A stretch of 64,000 bases of DNA from an uncultured Lachnospiraceae bacterium (GTDB lineage Bacteria > Bacillota > Clostridia > Lachnospirales > Lachnospiraceae). Every line of letters begins with the position of its first letter. The first letter of the stretch is position 1. The notes under the pieces were generated by a model, which did not search any database, was not told the origin of the DNA, and was given only the letters and a program-made list of their open reading frames with translations. Where the stretch lies: NCBI GenBank assembly GCA_944381615.1, contig CALWLT010000009.1:1-64000 (forward strand), read 5' to 3'. Position numbers and translations under genes: made by a program. Positions 17,999 to 26,359 of this stretch are shown here, one piece after another.

Positions 17999-18026
17999 TT
18001 GCAAATTTAAAAAAGTATAGTATAAT
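17999..18026 (+). promoter_or_regulatory. Promoter of tRNA-Arg
   Basis: TTGCAA (17999-18004) and TATAAT (18021-18026) are 16 bases apart, 10 bases upstream of the tRNA, in a locally AT-rich stretch. Confidence 0.7.
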
Positions 18027-18035
18027 AATATCGAT

Positions 18036-18107
18036 GCGTCTGTAGCTCAGTGGATAGAGCGCCGGCCTCCGGAGCCTGAGGCGTAGGTTCGATTCCTATC
18101 AGACGCA
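18036..18107 (+). tRNA. tRNA-Arg (anticodon CCG, reads CGG)
   Basis: The cloverleaf has acceptor arms GCGTCTG/CAGACGC, a D-arm GCTC/GAGC, anticodon loop CTCCGGA (anticodon CCG) and T-arm GTAGG-TTCGATT-CCTAT. There is one C-T mismatch in the anticodon stem. CCA is not encoded. Confidence 0.92.
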
Positions 18108-18115
18108 CGATTCTG

Positions 18116-18156
18116 AAAAGGAGTGCCGTGATATCATTATCTGCGGCGCTCCTTTT
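18116..18156 (+). terminator. Terminator of tRNA-Arg
   Basis: A 13-bp stem AAAAGGAGTGCCG with CGGCGCTCCTTTT (one G-T pair) ends in a T-run that is also the stem arm. It lies just after the tRNA and before the MBL gene. Confidence 0.7.
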
Positions 18157-18187
18157 CCCATATTCGGAAGAAACGGAGGAACGCGTT

Positions 18188-19084
18188 ATGAAACGGATTC
18201 CGGTCGCGGGAAATACGGACTGCCTGATCGGGCGCACCGCCATCGGCCTGTACCGGCTGGGCGGCGGCCGCTGCATCCTGATCGACAACGGGGATTCCAG
18301 CGAATACGACGCGCTGACTGCCTTCCTGCGGGAGGAACATCTGACGCCGGCCGGGCTGATTGTCAGCCATGCCCACCTCGACCATCACGGCAACAGCAAG
18401 CGGCTGCGCGAGGAATTTGGCATCCCGCTCGCCATGGCGTCCGGCGAGGCGGCCCTCATCTCCTCCAAGGCGGCCCTGGATCGGTATACCAATTATTTCG
18501 GCCGCTCACCGGAAGAACAGTATTCCATCGATTACCTGCAGATGTGCCCGGTCGACGTGATCATCGGGCCGGAGCAGACGGAATTTACGCTCTGCGGCGT
18601 CCCGTTCCCGGTCTATCATCTGCCCGGCCACTCCTTTGACCACATTGCCGTCGTCACGCCGGACGGCGTCTGCTTCGGCGGCGACGTGCTGCTGACGGAT
18701 CACGCGCTGAGCTACGTCAAGCTCCCCTACTGCGATCACGTCGGCCTCGATCTGGAGAGCAAAGAGCAGATTGCACGCCTGCCGTTCCAACACTGGATTT
18801 TCTCCCACCGCGGGATCGTGGACGGCAATCTGACAGAGCTTTCTGAAAAAAACTGCGCCCTGATCCGCCGCCGGCTTGCCGAGCTGGCCGCGCTCCTTGA
18901 GACGCCCATGAACCGGGATCAGTTCTACGGCGCCTGCCGCCGGCTGCTCGATATGCACTGCAAAAGCACGGATCAGCTCGTCCGCCAGGAGCGCCATCTG
19001 CGCCCCTACCTGGAGCAGCTCGTGATGGACGGAACGGCCGTCCTGGAGATCGGCGATCACACCGTCCTGTTTAAGCACGCCTGA
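18188..19084 (+). CDS. MBL-fold metallo-hydrolase
   Basis: This 298-aa protein carries the metallo-beta-lactamase zinc motif SHAHLDHHGN (His61, His63, Asp65, His66), then GHSFDH and GGDVLLTD metal ligands, as in glyoxalase II-like hydrolases. The C-terminal ~90 residues are helical and may set the substrate. The ATG at 18188 follows GGAGG. The longer frame to 18128 lies in the tRNA terminator region. The substrate is unknown. Confidence 0.86.
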   Translation: MKRIPVAGNTDCLIGRTAIGLYRLGGGRCILIDNGDSSEYDALTAFLREEHLTPAGLIVSHAHLDHHGNSKRLREEFGIPLAMASGEAALISSKAALDRYTNYFGRSPEEQYSIDYLQMCPVDVIIGPEQTEFTLCGVPFPVYHLPGHSFDHIAVVTPDGVCFGGDVLLTDHALSYVKLPYCDHVGLDLESKEQIARLPFQHWIFSHRGIVDGNLTELSEKNCALIRRRLAELAALLETPMNRDQFYGACRRLLDMHCKSTDQLVRQERHLRPYLEQLVMDGTAVLEIGDHTVLFKHA

Positions 19085-19155
19085 GAACCGGCTATTTTAC
19101 AGCAAATGTTTTATTATAGTATTTATAATTCATACATCAGGAAAAGGAGGAATCC

Positions 19156-19779
19156 ATGAGACTTCCCAAACACATCGGCATCATTCCCGACGGGAACCGG
19201 CGCTGGGCCGCCGGAAAGGGCCTGGAAAAACAGGAGGGCTACGCCCTCGGACTGGAACCCGGCATCACGCTCTTCCGCCAGTGTCAGGAGCTGGGGATTG
19301 AAGAAATGTCCTTTTACGGCTTTACCGCCGACAACGCCAAGCGGCCGTCCATCCAGCGCCTCGCCTTCACGCGGGCCTGCGTCAAGGCCGTCGACATGCT
19401 GTCCCATGAGGACGCCAGCCTGCTCGTCGTGGGCAATACGGAATCCGCGATCTTCCCGAAGGAGCTTCTGCCCTATACGACCCGCCGGGATTTCGGCAAA
19501 GGCGGCATGAAGGTCAACTTTCTTATTAACTACAGCCCGGAATGGGATCTGGGCCTGAACCGCGACGGCGCCGAGAAGGGGCTGCGCTCCCGGGAAGTCT
19601 CCCGCGTGGAGCTGATCGTCCGCTGGGGCGGCAGACGCCGTCTGTCCGGCTTTCTCCCCTTCCAGTCCGCGTACGCCGATTTCTACGTCGTGGACGATTT
19701 CTGGCCTGATTTTAAAAAAGAGCATCTGATGGATGCTCTTGAGTGGTATTCAAAACAGGATATTACGCTCGGAGGCTGA
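19156..19779 (+). CDS. Short cis-prenyltransferase (UppS-family) protein
   Basis: At 207 aa it is shorter than usual undecaprenyl diphosphate synthases (~240-250). It keeps HIGIIPDGNRRWA with Asp12, an N-terminal phosphate-binding loop, and the C-terminal dimer segment (SGFLPFQSAYADFYVVDDFWPDF). Conserved places differ: the common RTGGE..R motif reads RWGGRRR, the common AYAE reads AYAD, and the NYGGR region reads NYSPEW. It may be a specialised paralogue with an altered substrate and not the essential UppS. SD AAAGGAGG precedes the ATG. The 3' end overlaps the convergent phoU-like gene by 17 bases. Confidence 0.8.
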   Translation: MRLPKHIGIIPDGNRRWAAGKGLEKQEGYALGLEPGITLFRQCQELGIEEMSFYGFTADNAKRPSIQRLAFTRACVKAVDMLSHEDASLLVVGNTESAIFPKELLPYTTRRDFGKGGMKVNFLINYSPEWDLGLNRDGAEKGLRSREVSRVELIVRWGGRRRLSGFLPFQSAYADFYVVDDFWPDFKKEHLMDALEWYSKQDITLGG

Positions 19780-20407
19780 TAAAACAGGCGACCTCCCGCG
19801 CAATATTGACGGCGTGGTCGCCGACGCGTTCAAAATATTTGGCCGCCATCAGAAGATCCAGGATTTCCTGCGGCTCGGTCCGGTTCTCCCGGATCAGGCC
19901 GACCAGGCGATCCTTGATATCGACAAACAGCCGATCCGCCTGATCGTCGTCGGCGATGACTTTTCTGGCCAGATCCGGGTCTTTTTTTACCATCGCCTCA
20001 ATGCTCTCGGTTACCATCGTCGACACGATGCAGCACATGTCCGAGAGCCGGATCCGCTCCAGCAGTTCTTTCTCCCCGATATAGCGGGACAGTTCCGCAA
20101 TTTCCCCGGCCTGTCCGCCGATCCGTTCCATATCCGCCACCAGTTTCAGCGACGCGGAGACAAAACGCAGATCGCCCGCGACCGGACTCTGCCGCAGCAA
20201 AAGACCCGTGCACATTTTTTCGATCTCCCGGTCCTTTTTGCTGATCTCGTGCTCCAGATCGGCCACCTGCCGGCGCAGCTGCGGATCGTCCCCGATCAGA
20301 ACCGCGCCGGAAAAAGAAATCGCCTGCTGGCACATGGATCCCATATCGAGAAGCGCTTCCTCCAGGATCCGCAGCTGCCTGTCAAATTCTGCCCGCATCT
20401 TCGTCAA
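19763..20407 (-). CDS. phoU: Second PhoU-family protein
   Basis: The 214-aa protein has the PhoU three-helix repeat with the metal-site patterns GDLRFVSASLKLVADMERIGGQ and LMAAKYFERVGDHAVNIA. In other bacteria PhoU tells the PhoR kinase about PstSCAB activity. Here a second, more divergent copy follows the standard one by 22 bases. It has the usual GDHA in the second repeat but IGGQAGE in place of GDHA in the first, so one metal site may be altered. It is the last gene of the pst operon. Confidence 0.88.
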   Translation of the reverse strand: MTKMRAEFDRQLRILEEALLDMGSMCQQAISFSGAVLIGDDPQLRRQVADLEHEISKKDREIEKMCTGLLLRQSPVAGDLRFVSASLKLVADMERIGGQAGEIAELSRYIGEKELLERIRLSDMCCIVSTMVTESIEAMVKKDPDLARKVIADDDQADRLFVDIKDRLVGLIRENRTEPQEILDLLMAAKYFERVGDHAVNIAREVACFISLRA

Positions 20408-20429
20408 ACCCCTCCCGCAAGCCTTTCTT

Positions 20430-21092
20430 CTATAAAATAGAAATGTCTCCTACCGAACCGGTGTCGGAAAACTCCGTCCACTCGCAGACATTGACCGCAT
20501 GATCGCCGATCCGCTCCAGATATTTGGCAATCATCAGCAGATCGACCGCCATATCCGATTTGTCCCCGTCGTTTTTCAGAAATTCCACGACCTCGGTCTT
20601 GACTTTGTCAAAATACGCGTCGATGATGTCGTCGCGGAGCTCGAACTGCTTCGCCGTGTCCGTATCCTTCTCGATAAACGCGCGGATGGCGTCGCTTACC
20701 ATGGCTTTGACGTTCTCTACCATCGCCGGCAGATGCTTGCTGGCGCTGCAGATCGGTTCCTCTTTCAGATGCGTGGAGAGCTCCGCGATATCCGACGCGT
20801 GATCGCCCATCCGCTCCAGATCCGTCACGACCTTCAGCGCGGTGGAAATATGGCGCAGATCCTTCGCCACCGGCTGCTGCTTCAGCATCAGCGTCAGGCA
20901 GTGCGTCTCGATTTTCCGTTCCATATTGTCAATCAGGCGATCGCCCTTGATGATCTCCTGCGCCAGCCCCGTATCATGCTGATTCAGCGCCGTAAAGCTC
21001 TTCTCGATCGCCTCCTGCACCATCTCGCTCATCTGCGTCAGCTCGGCATTTAATTCGTCGAGTTCCTGTAAAAACAGCATTCTTGTTGTCAT
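20430..21092 (-). CDS. phoU: Phosphate-signalling protein PhoU
   Basis: The 220-aa cytoplasmic PhoU has two symmetrical three-helix bundles, each with its metal motif: LERMGDHASDIAEL in the first and LERIGDHAVNVCEW in the second. It follows pstB by ~28 bases in the pst operon and should link transporter state to the phosphate-response kinase. No phoR/phoB genes lie in the window. Confidence 0.94.
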   Translation of the reverse strand: MTTRMLFLQELDELNAELTQMSEMVQEAIEKSFTALNQHDTGLAQEIIKGDRLIDNMERKIETHCLTLMLKQQPVAKDLRHISTALKVVTDLERMGDHASDIAELSTHLKEEPICSASKHLPAMVENVKAMVSDAIRAFIEKDTDTAKQFELRDDIIDAYFDKVKTEVVEFLKNDGDKSDMAVDLLMIAKYLERIGDHAVNVCEWTEFSDTGSVGDISIL

Positions 21093-21120
21093 ATCTGCCT
21101 CCCAAAAAGGTTATTTTCCA

Positions 21121-21876
21121 TCAGCCGAAGCGTCCCGTGATGTAGTCCTCGGTCTTTTTCTCCTTCGGATGCGAGAACAGCTCCGTCGTCGGGGCGTACT
21201 CGATAATCTCTCCTACCAGGAAAAAGGCGGTGTAATCGGCGATTCGTGTCGCCTGCTGCATGTTGTGGGTCACAATCACGACCGTGTAATCCTTCTTCAG
21301 CTCATCCATCAGATCCTCGATCTTGAGCGTGGAGATCGGATCCAGCGCGGAGGTCGGCTCATCCATCAGAAGCACCTCCGGCTCTACCGCCAGGGCGCGC
21401 GCGATGCAGAGGCGCTGCTGCTGCCCGCCGGAGAGGCCGAGCGCCGATTTTTTCAGGCGATCCTTAACCTCATCCCAGAGCGCCGCGCCCCGCAGGCTTT
21501 TTTCCACGATCTCGTCCAGGCGGCCTCTGGCCTTAATCCCGTGAATGCGGGGACCGTAGGCGATATTATCATAGATGCTCATGGGGAAGGGATTGGGCTG
21601 CTGAAACACCATACCCACCTTTTTTCTGAGCAGCGTGGTATCCACCCGCGGGTCGTAAATATTTTCGCCGTCCAACAGGACCGTCCCCTCGATCCTTACC
21701 CCGTCCACCAGATCATTCATCCGGTTTAAGGTCTTTAAATACGTCGATTTTCCGCAGCCGGACGGCCCGATCAGAGCGGTAATCTGATTGGCATAGATAT
21801 CCAGGTTGATATTTTTCAGCGCGTGATTCGTCCCGTAATACAGGTTCAGATCCGCGGTCGAAATCTTTGTCTCCAT
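21121..21876 (-). CDS. pstB: Phosphate ABC transporter ATP-binding protein PstB
   Basis: This 251-aa ATPase powers phosphate import. It shows Walker [10 protein letters not shown], the Q-loop [15 protein letters not shown], signature LSGGQQQR, Walker [13 protein letters not shown] and the H-loop [10 protein letters not shown]. All motifs are canonical, in contrast to the ABC ATPase at 42.2 kb. It is the fourth gene of the pst operon. Confidence 0.97.
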   Translation of the reverse strand: METKISTADLNLYYGTNHALKNINLDIYANQITALIGPSGCGKSTYLKTLNRMNDLVDGVRIEGTVLLDGENIYDPRVDTTLLRKKVGMVFQQPNPFPMSIYDNIAYGPRIHGIKARGRLDEIVEKSLRGAALWDEVKDRLKKSALGLSGGQQQRLCIARALAVEPEVLLMDEPTSALDPISTLKIEDLMDELKKDYTVVIVTHNMQQATRIADYTAFFLVGEIIEYAPTTELFSHPKEKKTEDYITGRFG

Positions 21877-21901
21877 TTTTCTCCTCCAGTCCTTTGGGCG
21901 G

Positions 21902-22771
21902 CTATTTCAGCCTTGTCACATCAAATCGGTTCGTCATGAAACGGGTCAGGAAATTGATCCCCAGCACGATGACCAGCAGAACGACCGCGATGCCGAACGC
22001 CTGATCATACTGCGCCTTCTGCATGGACAGATACAGCTGGATGGTCATGGTTCCGCTGGACTCAAACAGCTTCCCGAACAGGCTCCTCGGAAGCTGGAAA
22101 CCGCTTCCCGCCGTGAACAGAAGGGCCGCCGATTCGCCCACGATACGGCCGATGGAAAGAATCACGCCCGTCAGAATCCCGGGAGCCGCGCTGGGCAGCA
22201 GAATCGTGCGGATCATATACCACTTGGTCGCCCCGATTCCCAGCGCGCCGCTCCGGTAGCTGTCCGGCACCGTTTTCAGCGCCTCCTGCGTGTTTCTTGT
22301 AATCAGCGGAAGCACCATCAGCGTCAGCGTGAAGGAGCCGGTCAGAATCGAATACCCCAGCTTCAGCGTCGCACCGAAAAATACCATGCCGAACAGGCCG
22401 AAGATGATGGAAGGGATGCCGGACAGAATCTCCGTCGTAAATTCGATGGTCCGCACCAGCCGCCCCGGTTTCGCATATTCATTCAGGTAAATCGCGGAGC
22501 CAATTCCCACCGGAGCCGCAATCAACAGCGTAATCACAATGATATAAAGCGTATTGATGATATTTCCCAGAATTCCGAAGGTTCCCTTCAGAGAGCTCTG
22601 GACCGTGGAAAGGAACGTCCAGTTAATCTGCGGAATCCCCCGCACGAATACATACCCCATAATGCCGACGAGAAGGGCGATGGCAATCCCCGCCGCCAGA
22701 TAGATGAGGCCCCTTAAAATCTGATCGGAGGTGCGGATCCGTTTGTTGTAAATGCTTCCCGCGTCAGTCAT
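21902..22771 (-). CDS. pstA: Phosphate ABC transporter permease PstA
   Basis: The 289-aa inner-membrane permease has six predicted helices and the cytoplasmic EAA-type loop near [20 protein letters not shown]. It pairs with PstC to form the channel. The start at 22771 is used because AAAGGAGG sits just upstream and the ORF beyond it is the antisense of pstC. It overlaps the pstC stop codon by eight bases, so translation is coupled. Confidence 0.95.
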   Translation of the reverse strand: MTDAGSIYNKRIRTSDQILRGLIYLAAGIAIALLVGIMGYVFVRGIPQINWTFLSTVQSSLKGTFGILGNIINTLYIIVITLLIAAPVGIGSAIYLNEYAKPGRLVRTIEFTTEILSGIPSIIFGLFGMVFFGATLKLGYSILTGSFTLTLMVLPLITRNTQEALKTVPDSYRSGALGIGATKWYMIRTILLPSAAPGILTGVILSIGRIVGESAALLFTAGSGFQLPRSLFGKLFESSGTMTIQLYLSMQKAQYDQAFGIAVVLLVIVLGINFLTRFMTNRFDVTRLK

Positions 22772-23699
22772 TTTCCGCGCCTCCTTTCTGGAACATTCTC
22801 GTAAGGACTGTATTGATAAACATGATAAATACGAACAGCACCAGGCCGATGGTAAAGAGCACTTCCCGGTGAAGGCCCTGGGAGTACGACATCTCCGCCA
22901 CAATCGCCGTCGTCAGGAAACGGACGGAGTTAAATGGCAGCGGAAAGTTGACGGAGCTTCCCGAAACCAGAGTAATGGCCATGGCCTCGCCGATCGCGCG
23001 GCCGCAGCCGAGCACGATGGCCGTGATGATGCCCGACTTGGCGGCCGGCACAATGACCCGGAAGATCGTCTGGATATGCGTCGCGCCGAGCGCCAGGGAA
23101 GCGCTCTTTAAATGCTTCGGCACCGCCCGCAGCGAGGACTCGCTGATGTTGATAACCGTCGGCAGGATCATGATCGCCAGCACCAGCACCGCCGAGATCA
23201 GGTTGGCGCCTCCGGTAAACTGATGCGTCTCCGATCCGGCGAAAATTTTCAGCTCCAGCTTATACATCAGAGGATTCAGGATCAGGATGCCCAGCAGGCC
23301 GTAGATGACCGACGGAATCCCCGCCAGAAGCTCCACGGCCGGCCGCACCAGGGCTGCCAGCTTCGGCGGTGCCACCTCCGCCAGGAAAATCGCCGTGAAC
23401 ACCCCGATCGGCACGCCGATGAGGATCGCCAGAAACGTTCCGACAATCGACGTCAGAATGACGTAGAGAATCCCGAAGGACGCCGGATCCGCCGTCGGTT
23501 TCCAGACTGTCCCGAACAGGATATCCAGGATCCCGACCTTAAAAAGCGCCGGCGTTCCGCTGATAATCATATATAAAGTAATCGAGAAAACCGCCACTAC
23601 CGCCAGCAGGCCGCAGCAGGTAAAAATAATTTCCGCCGCATGCTCTACCGCCGATTTATTCTTGCTGCTCCCGACAATCGTAAAATTCTTCTCATGCAT
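22764..23699 (-). CDS. pstC: Phosphate ABC transporter permease PstC
   Basis: The 311-aa permease has six helices and the EAA-like loop LALGATHIQTIFRVIVPAAKSG. The ATG at 23699 is preceded by AAAGGAG. A long hairpin separates it from pstS, so pstC may be made at a lower level than the binding protein. Confidence 0.95.
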   Translation of the reverse strand: MHEKNFTIVGSSKNKSAVEHAAEIIFTCCGLLAVVAVFSITLYMIISGTPALFKVGILDILFGTVWKPTADPASFGILYVILTSIVGTFLAILIGVPIGVFTAIFLAEVAPPKLAALVRPAVELLAGIPSVIYGLLGILILNPLMYKLELKIFAGSETHQFTGGANLISAVLVLAIMILPTVINISESSLRAVPKHLKSASLALGATHIQTIFRVIVPAAKSGIITAIVLGCGRAIGEAMAITLVSGSSVNFPLPFNSVRFLTTAIVAEMSYSQGLHREVLFTIGLVLFVFIMFINTVLTRMFQKGGAEND

Positions 23700-23751
23700 A
23701 AGCTTCTCCTTTGATGAAACCGCCCGCGCCGCGCTCTTTCTTACCCGGACG

Positions 23752-23818
23752 CGGGCCGCTGTACTGAAAAGCCGGCGTTTGTCATGTTGCCCGGATGCCA
23801 TTCAGATACAGCGGCCCG
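23752..23818 (-). promoter_or_regulatory. Long intercistronic hairpin between pstS and pstC
   Basis: On the minus strand CGGGCCGCTGTA-TCTGAA pairs with TTCAG-TACAGCGGCCCG (arms 23801-23818 and 23752-23768) around a ~32-base loop. No U-run follows. Such stems often protect the upstream message from 3' exonucleases, which would favour high PstS levels. That role is inferred. Confidence 0.65.
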
Positions 23819-23849
23819 TTTCATGCTGCTTTTGTTGGGATGCGCCTGT

Positions 23850-24779
23850 TTATTCTACCGTGATAAGGCCAACCGATTTTACAATCTCGTTTCCTTCCTC
23901 CGAATATACGAAGTCAAACAGGGCCTGAACCAGCTCGTTCTGCTCGGAGATTTCGCCTTTGGTCGCCATAACGAACGGACGGCTCAGGAAATAGTCGCCG
24001 GACTTGATGTTCTCCTCGTTTGCCTCTACGCCCTCCAGCGTCAGAAGCTTAACCGTATCATCGATTACATCCAGAGACACATATCCGATGGCGCCGGGCG
24101 TCGAAGCGACTCTCGCCATAACCGCGCCGGTGGAATCCAGCTCGCTGGCGTACTGGCAGGCATCCTCAATCTCGAGGATTTCCTCAAACGCGCCTCTGGT
24201 GCCGGATCCGGCCTCGCGTCCGACTACGACAATCGGCATATCCGCGCCGCCAACCTCGCTCCAGTTGGTAACCGTGCCGGTGTAGATGTCAATCAGCTGC
24301 TGTCTGGTCAGGTCAGAAGCCTCGTTCGCCGGATCCGTTACCACCGCGATACCGTCGATCGCCACGATGTTCTCTACAGCGCCGGCGGCAATCTCATCCT
24401 CGGTCAGATTCCGGGAAGAATCTCCGATGTCGCACTGTCCTGCCAGAACCGCCTCGACGCCGGCAGAAGAACCGGTAAACTCAGCCTGAACCGTGACGTC
24501 CGGATATTTTGCCATAAAGGTCTCGGCCAGCGCGTTGGCGAACTTCTCCATCGAAGTCGAACCGGCCAGCGTGATGGAACCGCTCAGTTCCGCCGAAGCT
24601 TCTTCCTCTCCGGCTGCCTCCTCAGCGGCCGCCTCCGTCTGCGCGGCAGCCTCCGTCTCAGCGGCGGCTTCCGTCGCCGCAGCCGTCGTCTCCTCCGCGC
24701 TCGAGCTGCACCCTACCGCACCGATAGCCAGAACAGCTGCGCCTAATACTGCGATTGATTTCTGAATATTTTTTTTCAT
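23850..24779 (-). CDS. pstS: Phosphate-binding lipoprotein PstS
   Basis: The 309-aa binding protein has a lipoprotein signal ending AIGAVGC, a long Ala/Glu/Thr linker (about 26-65) and a PstS-like domain starting ITLAGSTSMEKFANALAE. Phosphate-contact motifs include SSRNLTEDE and GREAGSGTRGAFEE. It is the first gene of pstSCAB-phoU-phoU and is followed by an intercistronic hairpin. Confidence 0.96.
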   Translation of the reverse strand: MKKNIQKSIAVLGAAVLAIGAVGCSSSAEETTAAATEAAAETEAAAQTEAAAEEAAGEEEASAELSGSITLAGSTSMEKFANALAETFMAKYPDVTVQAEFTGSSAGVEAVLAGQCDIGDSSRNLTEDEIAAGAVENIVAIDGIAVVTDPANEASDLTRQQLIDIYTGTVTNWSEVGGADMPIVVVGREAGSGTRGAFEEILEIEDACQYASELDSTGAVMARVASTPGAIGYVSLDVIDDTVKLLTLEGVEANEENIKSGDYFLSRPFVMATKGEISEQNELVQALFDFVYSEEGNEIVKSVGLITVE

Positions 24780-25157
24780 AACAAGAATCCCCTTTTCCTT
24801 TCTATTGTTTGTTTCTTTTTTGCTTTCGCTTCGTACAGTAGGCAGTATAAAGGATCTGCTTTCCGGCAGAAATCACGTTTTCGTATAGCGACTGTAAAAT
24901 CTGCGTAATTTTTACGCGCAGAAATGTAAGTAAAGTTCCGTTCTCTACGCGCTGGAATGCACGTTTTTGACGCGCTGGAATACACGTTTTTGATGCGCCG
25001 AAATGCACGTTTTTTGTGCGCTGAAATGCGCGGCGGTTGACATTTCCTCTCCCTTCTATTAAAATCGAGACTGCGGCTTTTTCATTCAGCTGCTCTTTGT
25101 TCAGCTTACGTTTTTCATTCGGCTGACTCGAAATCATACAGGGGGAGGAACTCTTTT
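24780..25157 (-). promoter_or_regulatory. pstS upstream region with five 23-bp-spaced direct repeats
   Basis: The 378-base gap holds no gene. Four copies of GCGCTGGAATGCACGTTTTT start at 24949, 24972, 24995 and 25018, exactly 23 bases (two helical turns) apart, with a weaker copy at 24916. A TATACT -10-like box lies near 24831-24836 on the minus strand, and TTTACTTACATTT and TTTTACAG elements between it and the array resemble PhoP/PhoB half-sites. The regulation is inferred. Confidence 0.5.
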
Positions 25158-25718
25158 ATGTCGCTTTCAGAACTGTTCGTCATCGCCGTCGGCCTTTCCA
25201 TGGACGCCTTCGCCGTCGCCGTGTGCAAGGGCCTGTCCATGCCGCGTTTAAACCGGATACACGCCGTCATCATCGGCCTGTATTTCGGGGCTTTTCAGGC
25301 CGGCATGCCGCTCATCGGCTATTTCCTCGGATACCATTTCCGCGATGCCATTACCTCGTTTGACCACTGGATTGCCTTTGTCCTGCTGGCCGTCATCGGC
25401 ATCAATATGATTAAGGAATCCTTCGACCACGACGAAGAAAATCTGGACCCGTCCGTCGATTTCCGCTCCATGGTCATTCTGGCCATTGCCACCAGCATCG
25501 ATGCTCTGGCCGTCGGCGTAACCTTCGCCTTCCTGCAGGTACAGATCGGCGCCGCCGTCTCCTTTATCGGCGTGACCACCTTCCTGCTCTCCATCGCCGG
25601 AGTCTTCGCCGGACACTTTTTCGGCGTCCGCTACAAATCCAAAGCCGAGCTCGCCGGCGGCCTGATCCTGATCCTCATGGGAACCAAGATCCTCGTCGAG
25701 CACCTGTTTTTCCAGTAA
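25158..25718 (+). CDS. mntP: Manganese efflux pump MntP
   Basis: This 186-aa membrane protein has six helices in two repeats, each with the family acidic motif: [14 protein letters not shown] (about 12-25) and [13 protein letters not shown] (about 117-129). MntP exports Mn2+. The start follows GGGGGAGGA. No yybP-ykoY manganese riboswitch was recognised upstream, where the pstS control repeats lie instead. Confidence 0.93.
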   Translation: MSLSELFVIAVGLSMDAFAVAVCKGLSMPRLNRIHAVIIGLYFGAFQAGMPLIGYFLGYHFRDAITSFDHWIAFVLLAVIGINMIKESFDHDEENLDPSVDFRSMVILAIATSIDALAVGVTFAFLQVQIGAAVSFIGVTTFLLSIAGVFAGHFFGVRYKSKAELAGGLILILMGTKILVEHLFFQ

Positions 25719-25761
25719 AAAACGGGCTGCCTCATCCATCTTCTTTCCTGACCGCATGGGC

Positions 25762-25966
25762 AGCGTTTCTTGTACGGACAAAATCACAATTTTCTTTTTT
25801 CCAACCGTACAAAGACGCTTCCTGTACGGACAAAATCGCAATTTTCTTTTTTCCAATCGTATGAAAGCGCTTCTTGTACGGACAAAATCGCAATTTTCTC
25901 TTTTCCGGCCGTATAAAAGGCGCTTCCTGTACGGATAAAATCACAACTTTCTCTTTTCCAGCCCTA
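25762..25966. repeat. Four 52-53 bp repeats with hairpin potential
   Basis: The anchor TGTACGG occurs at 25771, 25823, 25875 and 25928. Each unit reads TGTACGGACAAAATCGCAA followed by TTTTCTTTTTTCC and a closing CCGTAC-like arm. In the first copy TTGTACGG pairs perfectly with CCGTACAA. The minus-strand frame through it encodes repeating KIAILSVQEA-like peptides, which reflect the repeat and are not taken as a gene. Confidence 0.75.
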
Positions 25967-26115
25967 CTGGCGGCCGTCGGGTACAGGCCGACCGTTCCGG
26001 CGATTTCCGGCGGCGGCACCACCGGAATTTTACCTAAAGCAATCATAAACAAAATCTTACTTTCCTACTTTTTTCTGACATTTCCTTTAAAAGCCACACT
26101 TTCCCCCCTTTTTCT

Positions 26116-26325
26116 GGTATACTATGAGCACTTGGCGAGGTCTCTCACGAGCCTAGTGCGAGTCATACCTGACCACTTGGCAAATCGGAGCCGCAGGCGA
26201 ACGATGAACCTAGTGGGAACGGTATACTATGAGCACTTGGCGAGGTCCCTCACGAGCCTAGTGCGAGTCATACCTGACCACTTGGCGAATCGGAGCCGCA
26301 GGCGATCGATGAGCTTAGTGGGAAC
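26116..26325. repeat. Tandem pair of 105-bp structured elements
   Basis: Copy 1 (26116-26220) and copy 2 (26221-26325) have identical length and differ at five places. Each holds three hairpins: CACTTGGC...GCCTAGTG, GTCA-TACC-TGAC, and a second CACTTGGC...CTTAGTG stem with inner ATCG/CGAT and GCC/GGC helices. Each starts with GGTATACTATGAG, which contains a -10-like TATACT. The 3' end lies 34 bases before a secreted-protein gene. It may be a structured RNA leader or a mobile palindromic element. No known family is recognised. Confidence 0.7.
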
Positions 26326-26359
26326 ACCCGAAATCAAATTATAAAGGAGAATGTAATTC

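Noticed and set aside
24780..25157. Manganese (yybP-ykoY) riboswitch before mntP
   Set aside because: The expected conserved loops were not found. The gap is occupied by pstS-side repeats.
25732..26052. Minus-strand 106-codon frame with repeated ILSVQEA-like peptides
   Set aside because: It is the translation of the 52-bp repeats in shifting frames, has no SD, and has no domain.
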